Assembly (NCBI RefSeq): GCF_025566985.1 | Contig: NZ_JAOQJD010000006.1 | Coordinates: 53,523-117,522 of the forward strand | Reading direction: 5' to 3' | Source of the DNA: Aedoeadaptatus acetigenes | GTDB lineage: Bacteria > Bacillota > Clostridia > Tissierellales > Peptoniphilaceae | DNA: 64,000 bases | The notes under the pieces: model-generated | What the model was told of the DNA's origin: nothing | Databases searched by the model: none | What the model saw: the letters and a program-made list of their open reading frames with translations, nothing else | Shown: piece after piece, positions 23,694 through 32,654 of the stretch | How positions within the stretch are numbered: position 1 is the first letter of the stretch | How the letters are laid out: every line of letters starts with the position of its first letter | Program-made: the position numbers and the translations under genes

Positions 23694-26414
23694 ATGGATT
23701 GGTACAAAATGAGTGCCCGAGAGGTTCTCGACGAACTGTCGGCCGACGACAAGAAGGGGCTCGCCCCGGAAGATGCCGAAAAGCGTCTGGACAAATACGG
23801 GACCAATGAATTGCAGGAAGAGGAAGGCAAGTCTTTCGCTAAAAAACTGGCGGAACAATTCCTCGATCCCATGATCATCATACTTTTAATCGCCGCGATT
23901 ATCTCCGGCGCCGTGGGCGAAATGGTGGACTCCGTCATTATTCTCGCCATCGTCATCGTGAACGCCGTGTTGAGCATCGTACAGGAAGGCAAGGCGGAAG
24001 AAGCCATTGCCGCCTTAAAGAAAATGAGCTCTCCCACGGTGAAGGTGATCCGCGGCGGGCGCCCCGTGGAAATCGACTCCGTGCGCGTCGTGCCCGGAGA
24101 TTTGGTCGTATTGGAAACCGGCGACATCGTGCCGGCGGACATGCGCCTGATTGAAAGCACCAATTTAAAAATCGACGAATCCTCCCTCACCGGGGAGTCC
24201 GTCTCCGTTGAAAAAGATGCCACGGTCACCTTGGAAGAAGATGCGGGCATCGGCGATAGAGAAAACTACGCCTACTCCGCCTCCATCGTCACCTACGGAC
24301 GGGGCAAGGGCATCGTCACCGCCACGGGAGAAGACACGGAGATCGGTAAAATCGCCACCACCCTCTCCACCATGGAAGAGGAACAGACGCCCCTGCAAAA
24401 GAAGCTGGCGGGCCTCTCCAAGACCTTGGGGATTTTGGTCGTCGCCGTCTGTGCCGTGGTCTTTATCGTGGGCAAACTTTACGGCCACGACACCCTGCGC
24501 ATGTTTATGACCTCGGTTTCCTTGGCCGTCGCCGCCATCCCCGAAGGCTTACCCGCCATCGTCACCATCGTCCTTTCCATGGGCATGGGCAATATGGCCA
24601 AGCGCCACGCCATTGTGAAGCGGCTTCTGGCTGTGGAAACCTTGGGGACCACCACCTACATTTGCTCGGACAAGACGGGCACGCTGACTCAAAACGAAAT
24701 GACCGTCACGAAAGTTTATTTGGACGGAAAAGTCATGGACGTTTCCGGCACGGGCTACGCGCCGGAAGGGGAACTGTCCTATGAGGGTGCCAAGCTCTCT
24801 GTGGACGATGTCAAGGGATTAAAAACCCTCTCTTCCATCGCCACCTTAACCAACGATGCGGACTTAATCGAAGAAAACGGAACGTACAGCATTTTAGGCG
24901 ACCCCACGGAAGGCGCCCTCATTACCCTGGCGGGCAAGCTCGGCGTGAAGGAAGAAGCCCTGGAAGAAGAATTTCCCCGTATCGGTGAAATTCCCTTCGA
25001 TTCCGATCGGAAGATGATGTCCACCTTCCACGAAAACTTTTTCGACAACAAAGTGTCGTCCTTTACCAAGGGCGCGCCGGATGTGGTCTTGAAAAACTGC
25101 AAGTATCTGTTTAAAGACGGAGAGATCGTGGAGCTCACCGATGCCGACCGAAAGGCGATCTTGGAGCAAAACAACGCCTTTGCCCAAGAAGCCCTGCGCG
25201 TATTGGCCTTTGCCTTTAGAAACTACGACGCCATGCCCGCGGATCCCTCCACGGAAGAAAACGAAAAAGACATGGTCTTCGTGGGCCTCACCGGCATGAT
25301 CGATCCGGCGCGACCGGAAGTGAAGGCCGCCATTAAAGAATGCCGAAACGCCGGCATCGTTCCCGTGATGATTACCGGCGACTACCTCCTTACCGCCAAA
25401 GCCATTGCCGAAGAGCTGGGCATTTTGCGTGAAGGAGATAAGGCCATGATGGGGGAAGAGCTCAACGACAAGACCCCGGAAGAAATTCGCGAAATCGTCA
25501 AGACCACCCGCGTCTTTGCCCGCGTATCCCCTGAAAACAAGGTACAAATCGTAACGGCCCTGAAAGAAAACGGCGAAATCGCCGCAATGACCGGCGACGG
25601 CGTCAACGACGCCCCGGCCATTAAAAAAGCCGACATCGGCATCGCCATGGGCATTACCGGCACCGACGTGGCGAAAAATACGGCAGATGTCATCTTAACC
25701 GACGACAACTTCGCCACCATCGTCAACGCCGTAGAGGAAGGACGAATTATCTACGCCAATATTAAAAAATTCGTCACCTTTCTCTTAAGCTGCAACATCG
25801 GCGAAGTCCTCGTGGTCTTCCTCTCCATCATCATGAATCTGCCCACACCCTTCTTGCCCATTCAGCTTCTGTGGCTCAACTTAGTCACCGACTCCTTCCC
25901 GGCACTGGCCCTCGGGGTGGAAAAAGGCGAAGAAGAAACCATGTACGAACCGCCGCGAGATCCCAAAGAACCGATTTTGGACAGAAACATCACCATCACC
26001 ATCATCATCCAGTCCCTCGCCATTACGGCGGCGACCCTTGGCGTGTACTGCTACGCCCTCACCACTCACGGCATGGACGGCGACGGCCTCGTCTATTCAT
26101 GGACCATGGCCTTCTCCACCTTGGTCTTCAGCGAACTGTTCCGCTCCTTCTCCTCGAGAAGCATCGACGACACCCTCTTTAAAATGGGCTTCTTCACGAA
26201 CAAGCGCCTGAACCAAGCCGTGCTGTTTTCCCTGGCGCTGGTCCTCGTGGTCCTCTACATTCCCTTCCTGGAAAATCTGTTCCACATGACGGACCTGAAC
26301 ATGGTCGACTGGGCCATCGTTCTCGTCTGTGCCCTGATCCCCTTGGTCATCGGCGAAATCCAAAAAATGATTCGCTTCAAACAAACCCACATTGTGGATG
26401 TGGAAGACAAATAA
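23694..26414 (+). CDS. P-type cation ATPase (Ca2+/Mn2+ type)
   Basis: A 906-residue P2-type ATPase with an N-terminal cation ATPase domain, phosphorylation site D326 in DKTGTLT, TGES loop (SSLTGESVSVEK), GDGVNDAPA hinge and about ten membrane helices. TM4 has PEGLPA, TM5 SCNIGEVL, TM6 LLWLNLVTDSFPALALG, all like SERCA-type Ca2+ pumps. Because a Mn2+ riboswitch controls it, manganese export (perhaps with Ca2+) is the likely role; the yybP-ykoY/P-type-ATPase pair is known from lactic acid bacteria. AGAGGAGG ribosome site just after the riboswitch terminator. Confidence 0.93.
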   Translation: MDWYKMSAREVLDELSADDKKGLAPEDAEKRLDKYGTNELQEEEGKSFAKKLAEQFLDPMIIILLIAAIISGAVGEMVDSVIILAIVIVNAVLSIVQEGKAEEAIAALKKMSSPTVKVIRGGRPVEIDSVRVVPGDLVVLETGDIVPADMRLIESTNLKIDESSLTGESVSVEKDATVTLEEDAGIGDRENYAYSASIVTYGRGKGIVTATGEDTEIGKIATTLSTMEEEQTPLQKKLAGLSKTLGILVVAVCAVVFIVGKLYGHDTLRMFMTSVSLAVAAIPEGLPAIVTIVLSMGMGNMAKRHAIVKRLLAVETLGTTTYICSDKTGTLTQNEMTVTKVYLDGKVMDVSGTGYAPEGELSYEGAKLSVDDVKGLKTLSSIATLTNDADLIEENGTYSILGDPTEGALITLAGKLGVKEEALEEEFPRIGEIPFDSDRKMMSTFHENFFDNKVSSFTKGAPDVVLKNCKYLFKDGEIVELTDADRKAILEQNNAFAQEALRVLAFAFRNYDAMPADPSTEENEKDMVFVGLTGMIDPARPEVKAAIKECRNAGIVPVMITGDYLLTAKAIAEELGILREGDKAMMGEELNDKTPEEIREIVKTTRVFARVSPENKVQIVTALKENGEIAAMTGDGVNDAPAIKKADIGIAMGITGTDVAKNTADVILTDDNFATIVNAVEEGRIIYANIKKFVTFLLSCNIGEVLVVFLSIIMNLPTPFLPIQLLWLNLVTDSFPALALGVEKGEEETMYEPPRDPKEPILDRNITITIIIQSLAITAATLGVYCYALTTHGMDGDGLVYSWTMAFSTLVFSELFRSFSSRSIDDTLFKMGFFTNKRLNQAVLFSLALVLVVLYIPFLENLFHMTDLNMVDWAIVLVCALIPLVIGEIQKMIRFKQTHIVDVEDK

Positions 26415-26415
26415 G

Positions 26416-26439
26416 AAAGCCGCCTTCGGGCGGTTTTTT
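26416..26439 (+). terminator. Terminator of the P-type ATPase gene; left copy of a 24-bp repeat
   Basis: CCGCC-TTCG-GGCGG stem with a six-T tail. The same 24 bases recur exactly at 32655-32678, at the far end of the AT-rich island. Confidence 0.93.
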
Positions 26440-26774
26440 AATGCTTATCTCCCGAACTCAAAACCTTCTTTCATCCTACAAAGATAGAGTTATAAAATTT
26501 GGTATAATACTGTCGAAGGACTGTACATAGTAGATGCATTACCTGAGATGGATGATGTCTTTCCAATGATAAATTATGGAAAAAATAAAATATGAAGAAA
26601 GAATAAACCGGGCCTACAAAATGCCATAAATATAACTCTACATGTCATGACAAAGCAGGATGGGATGAGAGTATAGGCATAGAAGTACCGGGCAAAATTT
26701 GTAGGTAGTTTAAATGTGATGTACTGGAGATTTTGGAATATCAGTGCTGGATAATTAATTAAAGGAGATGTGAA
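26440..26774 (+). other. AT-rich spacer at the island's left edge
   Basis: 335 bases with a sharp drop in GC. An extended -10 element (TGG-TATAAT, 26500-26508) is followed by an open frame of about 30 codons reading GLYIVDALPEMDDVFPMI before TGA at 26593-26595. It has no recognisable start and may be a gene scrap. The remainder to the hsdM ribosome site (AAAGGAG, 26760) shows nothing else. Confidence 0.4.
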
Positions 26775-27428
26775 ATGGCAAAAAATAAAGATAAAACTGA
26801 GGAATTATCCTTAGAATCAGTTCTATGGAATTGCAGAGTATCATTAAGAGGATATGGAAGTACTGAAAAAAATAGAGACGCTGTAATAGGATTAGTTTTC
26901 TTAAAGTTTGCAGGAGATAAGTTTGAAACAAGAAGAAAACAAATTGAAGAAGAACATCCTGATTTATTCATGCTAAGAGAGATGCCGGCCACTTATCATG
27001 CTGACAATGGTTATTATCTAAATGAAACATCCAGATGGAGTTACATAGTTAAAAATGCATCGGCAGATGATATAGCAATAAAAATAGATACAGCAATGAA
27101 AGATATAGAGGAGGATAATCCTTCCCTCAAAGGAACTTTGCCTCAAAATTTGTACGCTAATTTAGGAGCTCCGGCAAGTAAAATTAAAAGTCTAATCGAT
27201 GAGATAAATAAAATAAATGGAGATAGATTCCATGAAGAAGATTTGATCGGAAGAGTCTACGAATATTTTTTACAAATATATGCAGCATCAGGAACAAAGG
27301 AAGACGGTGAATTTTATACACCTTCAAGCGGTGTAAGACTATTGACTGAGCTAATCGAACCATATGACGGAGTTGTATATGAGAACAAAACACCATATTT
27401 GATACATTTTAACGGCATCGCCGCTTAG
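26775..27428 (+). pseudogene. hsdM: Type I restriction-modification DNA methylase, 5' fragment
   Basis: A 217-codon frame whose first ~203 residues match the N-terminus of HsdM: the helical HsdM_N domain (SLESVLWNCRVSLRGYGS, VIGLVFLKFAGDKF) and the start of the methylase domain (RVYEYFLQIYA, GEFYTPSSGVRLLTELIEPY). After VVYE (about 27383) the expected DPCCGSGG SAM-binding motif is missing and an unrelated 14-residue tail leads to a stop. The NPP(F/Y) catalytic motif is also absent, so it cannot methylate DNA. Full-length HsdM is about 500 residues. Markedly AT-rich compared with the flanking core genes. No hsdS follows; only the end of a putative hsdR is found 5 kb downstream. Confidence 0.85.
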
Positions 27429-27510
27429 GGTACGAACCTAATACTAAGGGGTACGAAAATCAAAAAGCTCACAGCGATGTTCATCCTAAAATTAAACTAA
27501 GAAGCATTAC

Positions 27511-27553
27511 GCGTTACAAGAATCTTGTTCTGTCTGGCAGGGTTCTTTTTTTA
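27511..27553 (+). terminator. Imperfect terminator before the TetR gene
   Basis: AGAATCTTGTTCTG can pair imperfectly with CAGGGTTCT before a seven-T run. The bases between the hsdM fragment stop and here (27429-27510) show no gene. Confidence 0.5.
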
Positions 27554-27591
27554 TGCAACATTAGGTGAATTGCCATTACCGCATAAAATTC

Positions 27592-27620
27592 TTGACAAAT
27601 AAGTTAGTCTATGGTAATTT
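27592..27620 (+). promoter_or_regulatory. Promoter of the tetR-ABC-ABC operon
   Basis: Perfect TTGACA at 27592-27597, 17-bp spacer, TAATTT at 27615-27620 preceded by TGG, an extended -10. The palindromic operator begins at the next base. Confidence 0.85.
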
Positions 27621-27650
27621 CTCCTTACCGAGATTAATCTCGGTAAGGAG
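27621..27650. promoter_or_regulatory. 30-bp perfect palindromic operator of the TetR regulator
   Basis: Each half is CTCCTTACCGAGATT followed by its exact reverse complement; all 15 pairs match. It abuts the -10 box and its right half contains the AAGGAG ribosome site of the tetR gene. Bound repressor would cover the transcription start, the standard layout of TetR autoregulation. Confidence 0.9.
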
Positions 27651-27686
27651 AGGAAAATGATGGTCAAGGAGAGGAAAATGATGGTC
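27645..27686 (+). repeat. 21-bp tandem duplication of ribosome site and start codon
   Basis: The unit at 27645-27665 (AAGGAGAGG then AAAATGATGGTC) is repeated exactly at 27666-27686. Because 21 is a multiple of three, both copies are in frame, so the tetR gene has two ribosome sites each with an ATGATG pair. The shorter product lacks seven residues. Confidence 0.95.
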
Positions 27687-28271
27687 AGAGAACGATTAGA
27701 TCCGGAAATGCGTAAAGAAGACATTCAAAAGGCTGCTATGGCACTCTTTTCTTCTAAGGGCTTTAACAATACGACGATGGATGATGTTCGTGAAAAATCC
27801 GGTTTATCAGCCGGCGGATTATACTACTACTACAAAAATACGACAGAAATCCTCTACGACATTATGGACAGAGGAAGCAGGATGCGTGAAGCGACGGTAA
27901 CAAACACGGTTCAACATATGGGGAACAAGCTTACACCACATATCTTGGCTGAAGTTGTCGTCGATAAAATGTTGGCGAATAATCCTTTTACGCCTATCTA
28001 TGTCATGTTTCTTGGTGAGATTAAGAAAAATGAACAGCTTAACGCATTATATGAAAAACTCAAGAGGGATTCGATTACTTACTTTAAGCATTTTATGAAT
28101 GGGTACGACTGCGGATTGCTTACTGATGATGACTATGAATTTGTAACGAATCTCATCAATGCAAGCTTGTTATCCTGTGAAATTTTAGATACGCGTGAAA
28201 ATTTTCTAAAGAACAGACAGCACTTGGTATCCATGCTTGAAGGTTATTTTACTCGTTCGACTTCTCAGTAA
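27657..28271 (+). CDS. TetR/AcrR family transcriptional regulator
   Basis: Up to 204 residues. An N-terminal helix-turn-helix (IQKAAMALFSSKGFNNTTMD, SGLSAGGLYYYYKN) is followed by a helical ligand/dimer domain. Because of the tandem start duplication, translation may begin at 27657, 27660, 27678 or 27681; the first is used here. It likely represses its own operon through the adjacent palindrome and is relieved by a ligand of the exporter encoded downstream. AT-rich codon use like the rest of the island. Confidence 0.93.
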   Translation: MMVKERKMMVRERLDPEMRKEDIQKAAMALFSSKGFNNTTMDDVREKSGLSAGGLYYYYKNTTEILYDIMDRGSRMREATVTNTVQHMGNKLTPHILAEVVVDKMLANNPFTPIYVMFLGEIKKNEQLNALYEKLKRDSITYFKHFMNGYDCGLLTDDDYEFVTNLINASLLSCEILDTRENFLKNRQHLVSMLEGYFTRSTSQ

Positions 28272-28344
28272 GCGGAAGTTTCCGGACTCTAAAATCTTCC
28301 ATCAATTTTCGCATTTCATTCATTTACTAAGGAGGTTTTTTGAT

Positions 28345-30063
28345 ATGAACTTATTGAAAAAGTACATCGCCAAAAATAAGACCGGCTACTTTTTCTCGGT
28401 TCTTTTTGCCGTTTTGGGTGTACTGGCAGGACTTTTTACCTATGTGCTCTTGAGCAAAATGATCATTGCCCTCATTGCAGGGAATACAGATTTTGCTTTT
28501 TATACTAAAGGAGTCCTCAGTATTCTCGCGCTGCTGTGCGCAAAAGAAGTTTTTATGGGTATTTCCACCACGATTTCTCATACGGCGACCTATGGTGCTT
28601 TGTGTGAAATCAGGCGAGATATCATGGACAAACTTTTCAAAATGCCGTTAGGAAACATTTTGAATTTAAGCACAGGAAAGCTAAAAGATGTCATCGTGAA
28701 TCAAGTTGATAGCATGGAGACAACCCTGGCTCACCTGATTCCTGAAATGACCGCTAATATTGTTGGCCCGGTTTTACTTCTTGTTTACATGTTTGTACTC
28801 GATTGGCGCGTTTCGCTCTTGGCACTGGTTCCTCTTGTGATCGGCATGTTTTTTATGGCCGGCCCGATGAAGCGCATGCCTAAAATGTTTCCCAAAGCAG
28901 TCAAAATTGGTCAAGACATGAACAACTCAATTGTGGAATATATCAACGGCATCGAAGTCATTAAGTCTTTTAATCAAGGCGATACATCCTATAAAAAATA
29001 CAGCGATAATGTTTATGCCAAAGCAGATTATTACTGCAAGTGGATGGGCTTGAACAACAACGATTATGCGGTGAGCATGTCGCTTGCACCGATGGGTATT
29101 TTAACCATCATTCCGTTTGGCCTTTTCTTCTGTATGCAAGGTAGCCTAAGCGGCGCTCATCTTTTGATGTTGATTATTTTATCGTTTGGCACAATCTCAA
29201 ATATCATGCAGGTGATGTCTTATGAGGACGATATGGGGCGCATCAAAACCATTGCCGGTGAGATTGAAAAAGTTCTCAACTCAAAAGAGTTATCCCACGC
29301 AACCGGTACACAAAACATTTCACGCTATGACATCACTTTCGATCACGTGAATTTCTCTTACGATGACAACAAACAGGTTATCAAGGATGTCAATCTGTAC
29401 ATCAATGAAGGTAGTGTCAATGCACTCGTCGGGTATTCTGGCTCAGGGAAATCGACCGTTGCAAAGCTCCTCGCCGGATTTTGGGATACCGATAGTGGCA
29501 CCATAACAATTGGTGGCATAGCTCTCAAGGATATGCCTTTAGAACAGCTTTCGGATGCTATTTCTTATGTATCTCAAGACAATTATTTGTTTGATATTTC
29601 CATCAAAGATAATATTCGCATCGGCAAAAAAAATGCAACGGATGAGGAAATTATAGAAATCGCTAAAAAATCGGGCTGCCACGATTTCATTATGAAGCTC
29701 TCACAAGGCTATGAAACGGTTGCCGGAGAAGGTGGCGGGCATCTCTCCGGCGGTGAGCGCCAACGCATCTCTATTGCACGCGCCATGCTCAAAGATGCAC
29801 CGATTGTCATTTTGGATGAAGCCACTTCCTATATCGATCCAGAAAATGAAGCTATTTTGCAAGATGCCATCGCCACATTGGTAAAAGGCAAAACGCTCAT
29901 TATTATCGCCCATCGACTGAAAACCATTGCAGATGTGGATCAAATATTTGTTATCCATGATGGATATGTTGAAAATCACGGAACACACGATAAACTATTA
30001 AAAGATTCTCCGGTTTACCAAGAATTGTGGAGTGCGGCCATGCGAGGTGAAGAAAATGATTAA
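28345..30063 (+). CDS. ABC transporter half-protein, permease fused to ATPase (first)
   Basis: A 572-residue half-transporter. Six transmembrane helices (about 15-310) precede a nucleotide-binding domain with Walker A GYSGSGKST (363-371), signature LSGGERQRIS, Walker B IVILDEAT and the H-loop IIAHRL. ATG 28345 (MNLLKKYIAKNKTGYFF) is chosen because AAGGAGG lies upstream; the frame stays open back into the tetR end. It overlaps its partner by 8 bp, so the two form a heterodimer. Such TetR-linked pairs usually export drugs, peptides or siderophores; the substrate is unknown. Confidence 0.92.
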   Translation: MNLLKKYIAKNKTGYFFSVLFAVLGVLAGLFTYVLLSKMIIALIAGNTDFAFYTKGVLSILALLCAKEVFMGISTTISHTATYGALCEIRRDIMDKLFKMPLGNILNLSTGKLKDVIVNQVDSMETTLAHLIPEMTANIVGPVLLLVYMFVLDWRVSLLALVPLVIGMFFMAGPMKRMPKMFPKAVKIGQDMNNSIVEYINGIEVIKSFNQGDTSYKKYSDNVYAKADYYCKWMGLNNNDYAVSMSLAPMGILTIIPFGLFFCMQGSLSGAHLLMLIILSFGTISNIMQVMSYEDDMGRIKTIAGEIEKVLNSKELSHATGTQNISRYDITFDHVNFSYDDNKQVIKDVNLYINEGSVNALVGYSGSGKSTVAKLLAGFWDTDSGTITIGGIALKDMPLEQLSDAISYVSQDNYLFDISIKDNIRIGKKNATDEEIIEIAKKSGCHDFIMKLSQGYETVAGEGGGHLSGGERQRISIARAMLKDAPIVILDEATSYIDPENEAILQDAIATLVKGKTLIIIAHRLKTIADVDQIFVIHDGYVENHGTHDKLLKDSPVYQELWSAAMRGEEND

Positions 30064-31792
30064 TACATTTAAGAAGTTATGGAAATTTGCAGAGCGTGAG
30101 CAAGGAATGATTCGCTCCTCGGTGATCTGGAGTTTTTTGGGCGCGATTTTTAACGTTTTTCAATTTATGGCCATCTATTTGGTCATTGCGGCGATTATAA
30201 AGCAGGAAATTACGTGGCAGACGATTGGTATGTGCAGCGCATTCTTATTGCTTTCCTTACTGGGCATCATTATTTCTAAGAAAAATTCCATGCTTAAGCA
30301 AACGCATGCCGGCTATTTTACAGCCGCAAATAAACGTATCGCTATGGGAGGAAAAATCAAAAAAGTGCCAATGGGCTTTTTCAATGATTTTAGCTTAGGA
30401 AATTTAACGGCCATTGCGACGACAAAGTTGGACAGTCTCGAAACTTGGGTGCCCACACTTTTTATTATGGTATTCGGCGGTCTGCTTGTTACCGTGGTAT
30501 TTATCCTGTCCCTTTTTATGCTGCATTGGAAAATTGCACTCATTGCTATCGCTGGGTCTTTGATTTTCTTGGCGGCGGCCGCTTTAATGCAGCAAAGATC
30601 TAAAAAGAGTTCGGATCGAGTTTCTGTTGTACAAAACGATCTCACGAAAGAAGTACTGGCAACCTTGCAAGGTATGCAGATCATCAAGTCCTATAACTTG
30701 GGCGGGCCAAATAACAACAAGTTGGATCAAAGTTTTGAAGAAACAAAAAAATCGATGTTGAGCCTTGAAAAGGCCGTTACACCTTACACGGTACTGCTGA
30801 AAATCATCATTGCGATCACGATTTCGGTTATGATTGCCACAGCACTTTCATGCTACTTTTCGGGAGAGCTTGCTTTGGATTATACCATCATGACGCTGGT
30901 TGCCAGTTTTGTGATTTTTAACAGTTTATTGGCTTCTGGTAGTGCTATGGCCATGCTTAGAACCATTGACAACGCGATGGATTCTTATGATTACGTCAAT
31001 CAAATGCAAGATATGCCGGAAGGTCATATCAATGATGCACTTCAGCAACACGATATTGAATTTAAAAATGTTTCCTTTGCCTATGGCGAAAAGCCAATCT
31101 TAAATAATGTGTCTTGCTATATCCCCGAAAGATCAATGACGGCTATCGTAGGGCCGTCTGGTTCAGGGAAAACAACTTTTTGCAATTTGATCTCTCGCTT
31201 TTGGGATGTCAATTCAGGAGAGATTCGCCTTGGAGGAAAGAACATAAAAGATTACTCCCTCGAAAATCTCATGAATCATATTTCGATGGTCTTCCAAGAT
31301 GTCTATCTTTTTGCCGATACGATTGAAAACAACATTAAATTCGGATGCCCAAATGCCACCCGCGATGATGTGATTGCGGCGGCAAAAAAGGCTCAGTGCC
31401 ATGACTTTATTTCTGCCTTGCCCGATGGCTATCAGAGCATGATCGGAGAAGGTGGAACAAGTCTTTCCGGCGGAGAAAAACAGCGCATTTCCATTGCCAG
31501 GGCAATGCTGAAAGATGCACCGATTATCATCTTTGATGAAGCTACTGCAAATGTTGATCCGGAAAACGAAGACAAGCTGAAAGCAGCTATTGAAGCCCTT
31601 ACTCAAAACAAAACCGTCATCATGATCGCGCACCGCTTGAAGACGATCCGTAATGCAAACCGGATTTTGGTACTGAACAAAGCAGGGATTGAGCAGTGCG
31701 GTACACATGATGAATTGATGCTGCAAGGAGGTCTTTATCGAGATCTTATCGAATCGAGAAGCAAGGCGGAAAGCTGGAGATTCGCAAATTAA
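30056..31792 (+). CDS. ABC transporter half-protein, permease fused to ATPase (second)
   Basis: A 578-residue partner of the preceding gene with the same layout: membrane domain (about 15-310), then Walker A GPSGSGKTT, signature LSGGEKQRIS, Walker B IIIFDEAT and MIAHRL. ATG 30056 follows GAGGTGAAG; an earlier in-frame ATG at 30032 lies deeper inside the upstream gene. Both ATPase sites look intact, so this is not a degenerate-site pair. No metal-binding or peptidase domain is present. Confidence 0.92.
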   Translation: MINTFKKLWKFAEREQGMIRSSVIWSFLGAIFNVFQFMAIYLVIAAIIKQEITWQTIGMCSAFLLLSLLGIIISKKNSMLKQTHAGYFTAANKRIAMGGKIKKVPMGFFNDFSLGNLTAIATTKLDSLETWVPTLFIMVFGGLLVTVVFILSLFMLHWKIALIAIAGSLIFLAAAALMQQRSKKSSDRVSVVQNDLTKEVLATLQGMQIIKSYNLGGPNNNKLDQSFEETKKSMLSLEKAVTPYTVLLKIIIAITISVMIATALSCYFSGELALDYTIMTLVASFVIFNSLLASGSAMAMLRTIDNAMDSYDYVNQMQDMPEGHINDALQQHDIEFKNVSFAYGEKPILNNVSCYIPERSMTAIVGPSGSGKTTFCNLISRFWDVNSGEIRLGGKNIKDYSLENLMNHISMVFQDVYLFADTIENNIKFGCPNATRDDVIAAAKKAQCHDFISALPDGYQSMIGEGGTSLSGGEKQRISIARAMLKDAPIIIFDEATANVDPENEDKLKAAIEALTQNKTVIMIAHRLKTIRNANRILVLNKAGIEQCGTHDELMLQGGLYRDLIESRSKAESWRFAN

Positions 31793-31807
31793 AGTTTGGA
31801 ACTAACA

Positions 31808-31847
31808 ACAACATCTTCGACAAAAAAATGAATGTGCCTGATGTTGT
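31808..31847 (+). repeat. Inverted repeat between the ABC gene and the S-component frame
   Basis: ACAACATC (31808-31815) and GATGTTGT (31840-31847) can pair around a 24-base loop. There is no T tract, so it is not a classical terminator. Confidence 0.35.
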
Positions 31848-31876
31848 CGAAAATTAAATGTTCAGAAAGGAATTTT

Positions 31877-32466
31877 ATGATGAAAAACTAAAAAATATTG
31901 TATAGATCGCCGTATTGGCAGTAATTGGCTGTGTTGTCTCCTTTGGAATCAGTATGCTGACGGGACTTTTAGGCATGGCTGCCCTCTACATTTCAGCCGG
32001 GTTTGCCGCTTTTGTGATCGGACCGACCTTTGTGATTGCGGCTCGAAAAGTACAAAAGCGTGGCACAGCGCTTCTCTTTTGGGCTGTGCTTGGGTTGGTA
32101 TATGCAATTTTAGGTTATGGGATCATGATTCCGATTACTCTGATTGCAGGGATTGTCTGCGAGCTGATTATCGGAAAGTACGATAATAGCAAACGCATCG
32201 CCATTGCTTTTAGTGTTGTCATGTTTACCGATTCGATGCACAGTATTCTTTTAACAAAAATTTTAGGCGTCGAAGGTTTAGTAAAATATATGTCATCTAC
32301 CTTTTCTCCAGAACAAGCAGCACAAATGGTTGCCGCCTATACAAATGAAGTGATTTTGATAGCTGCTGCCGTTAATGTTGTGCTGTGCTTGTTAGCCGGA
32401 TTTTTCGGAGTATTCATCAACAATAAGTTCTTTGAGAAAAGCACTCAGCAGAGCAAGCTCAAATAA
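31877..32466 (+). pseudogene. ECF transporter S component (MptD/Trep_Strep type), 5' end disrupted
   Basis: The conserved frame gives 183 residues from TTG 31915 (MAVIGCVVSFGISMLTGLLG, then GYGIMIPITLIAGIVCELII). Its five or six hydrophobic helices resemble the TIGR02185/MptD-type ECF substrate-binding component. A good ribosome site (AGAAAGGA) precedes ATGATG at 31877, but that frame stops at TAA 31889-31891, and the conserved frame has TAG at 31903-31905. So about ten N-terminal codons are separated from the body by a stop and a frameshift. TTG 31915 has no ribosome site, so expression is doubtful. No EcfA or EcfT gene lies nearby. Confidence 0.65.
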
Positions 32467-32571
32467 GATGAGCCGATCATTTTCCCGCTTTATAAAAACG
32501 GATATCCTCCTCAATGGAGCGAAGAAATTTTTGATATGGTTTTAGAACAGGCAGAAAATTATAAAAATTAA
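32467..32571 (+). pseudogene. Possible C-terminal scrap of type I restriction enzyme HsdR
   Basis: Directly after the S-component stop and in the same frame, 34 codons read DEPIIFPLYKNGYPPQWSEE and continue IFDMVLEQAENYKN to TAA 32569-32571. The pattern YPP...VLEQAE resembles the extreme C-terminus of EcoR124-type HsdR (DUF3387). There is no start codon or ribosome site. Together with the hsdM 5' fragment upstream it suggests the two ends of one former type I locus. The match is from memory of the family and is short. Confidence 0.45.
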
Positions 32572-32573
32572 AT

Positions 32574-32608
32574 AAAAGGCTATGAGCACTCAAACTCATA
32601 GCCTTTTT
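32574..32608 (+). terminator. Terminator at the island's right end
   Basis: AAAAGGCTATGAG pairs perfectly with CTCATAGCCTTTT across an 8-base loop, with a T run. It probably ended the lost restriction operon. Confidence 0.9.
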
Positions 32609-32654
32609 CATTGTCTAAAGATTTTCTGAATCAGTTTTTCTAAACCGCCAATCC

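Noticed and set aside
22616..23809. 397-codon plus-strand open frame
   Set aside because: It lies opposite the minus-strand stalk-domain gene, which has a signal peptide, ribosome site, terminator and clear domain repeats. The plus-strand translation is low-complexity and runs through a promoter and riboswitch.
27429..27510. Continuation of hsdM in another frame after its stop
   Set aside because: No SAM-motif or NPPF-type sequence appears in any frame up to the tetR promoter, so it is not a simple frameshift.
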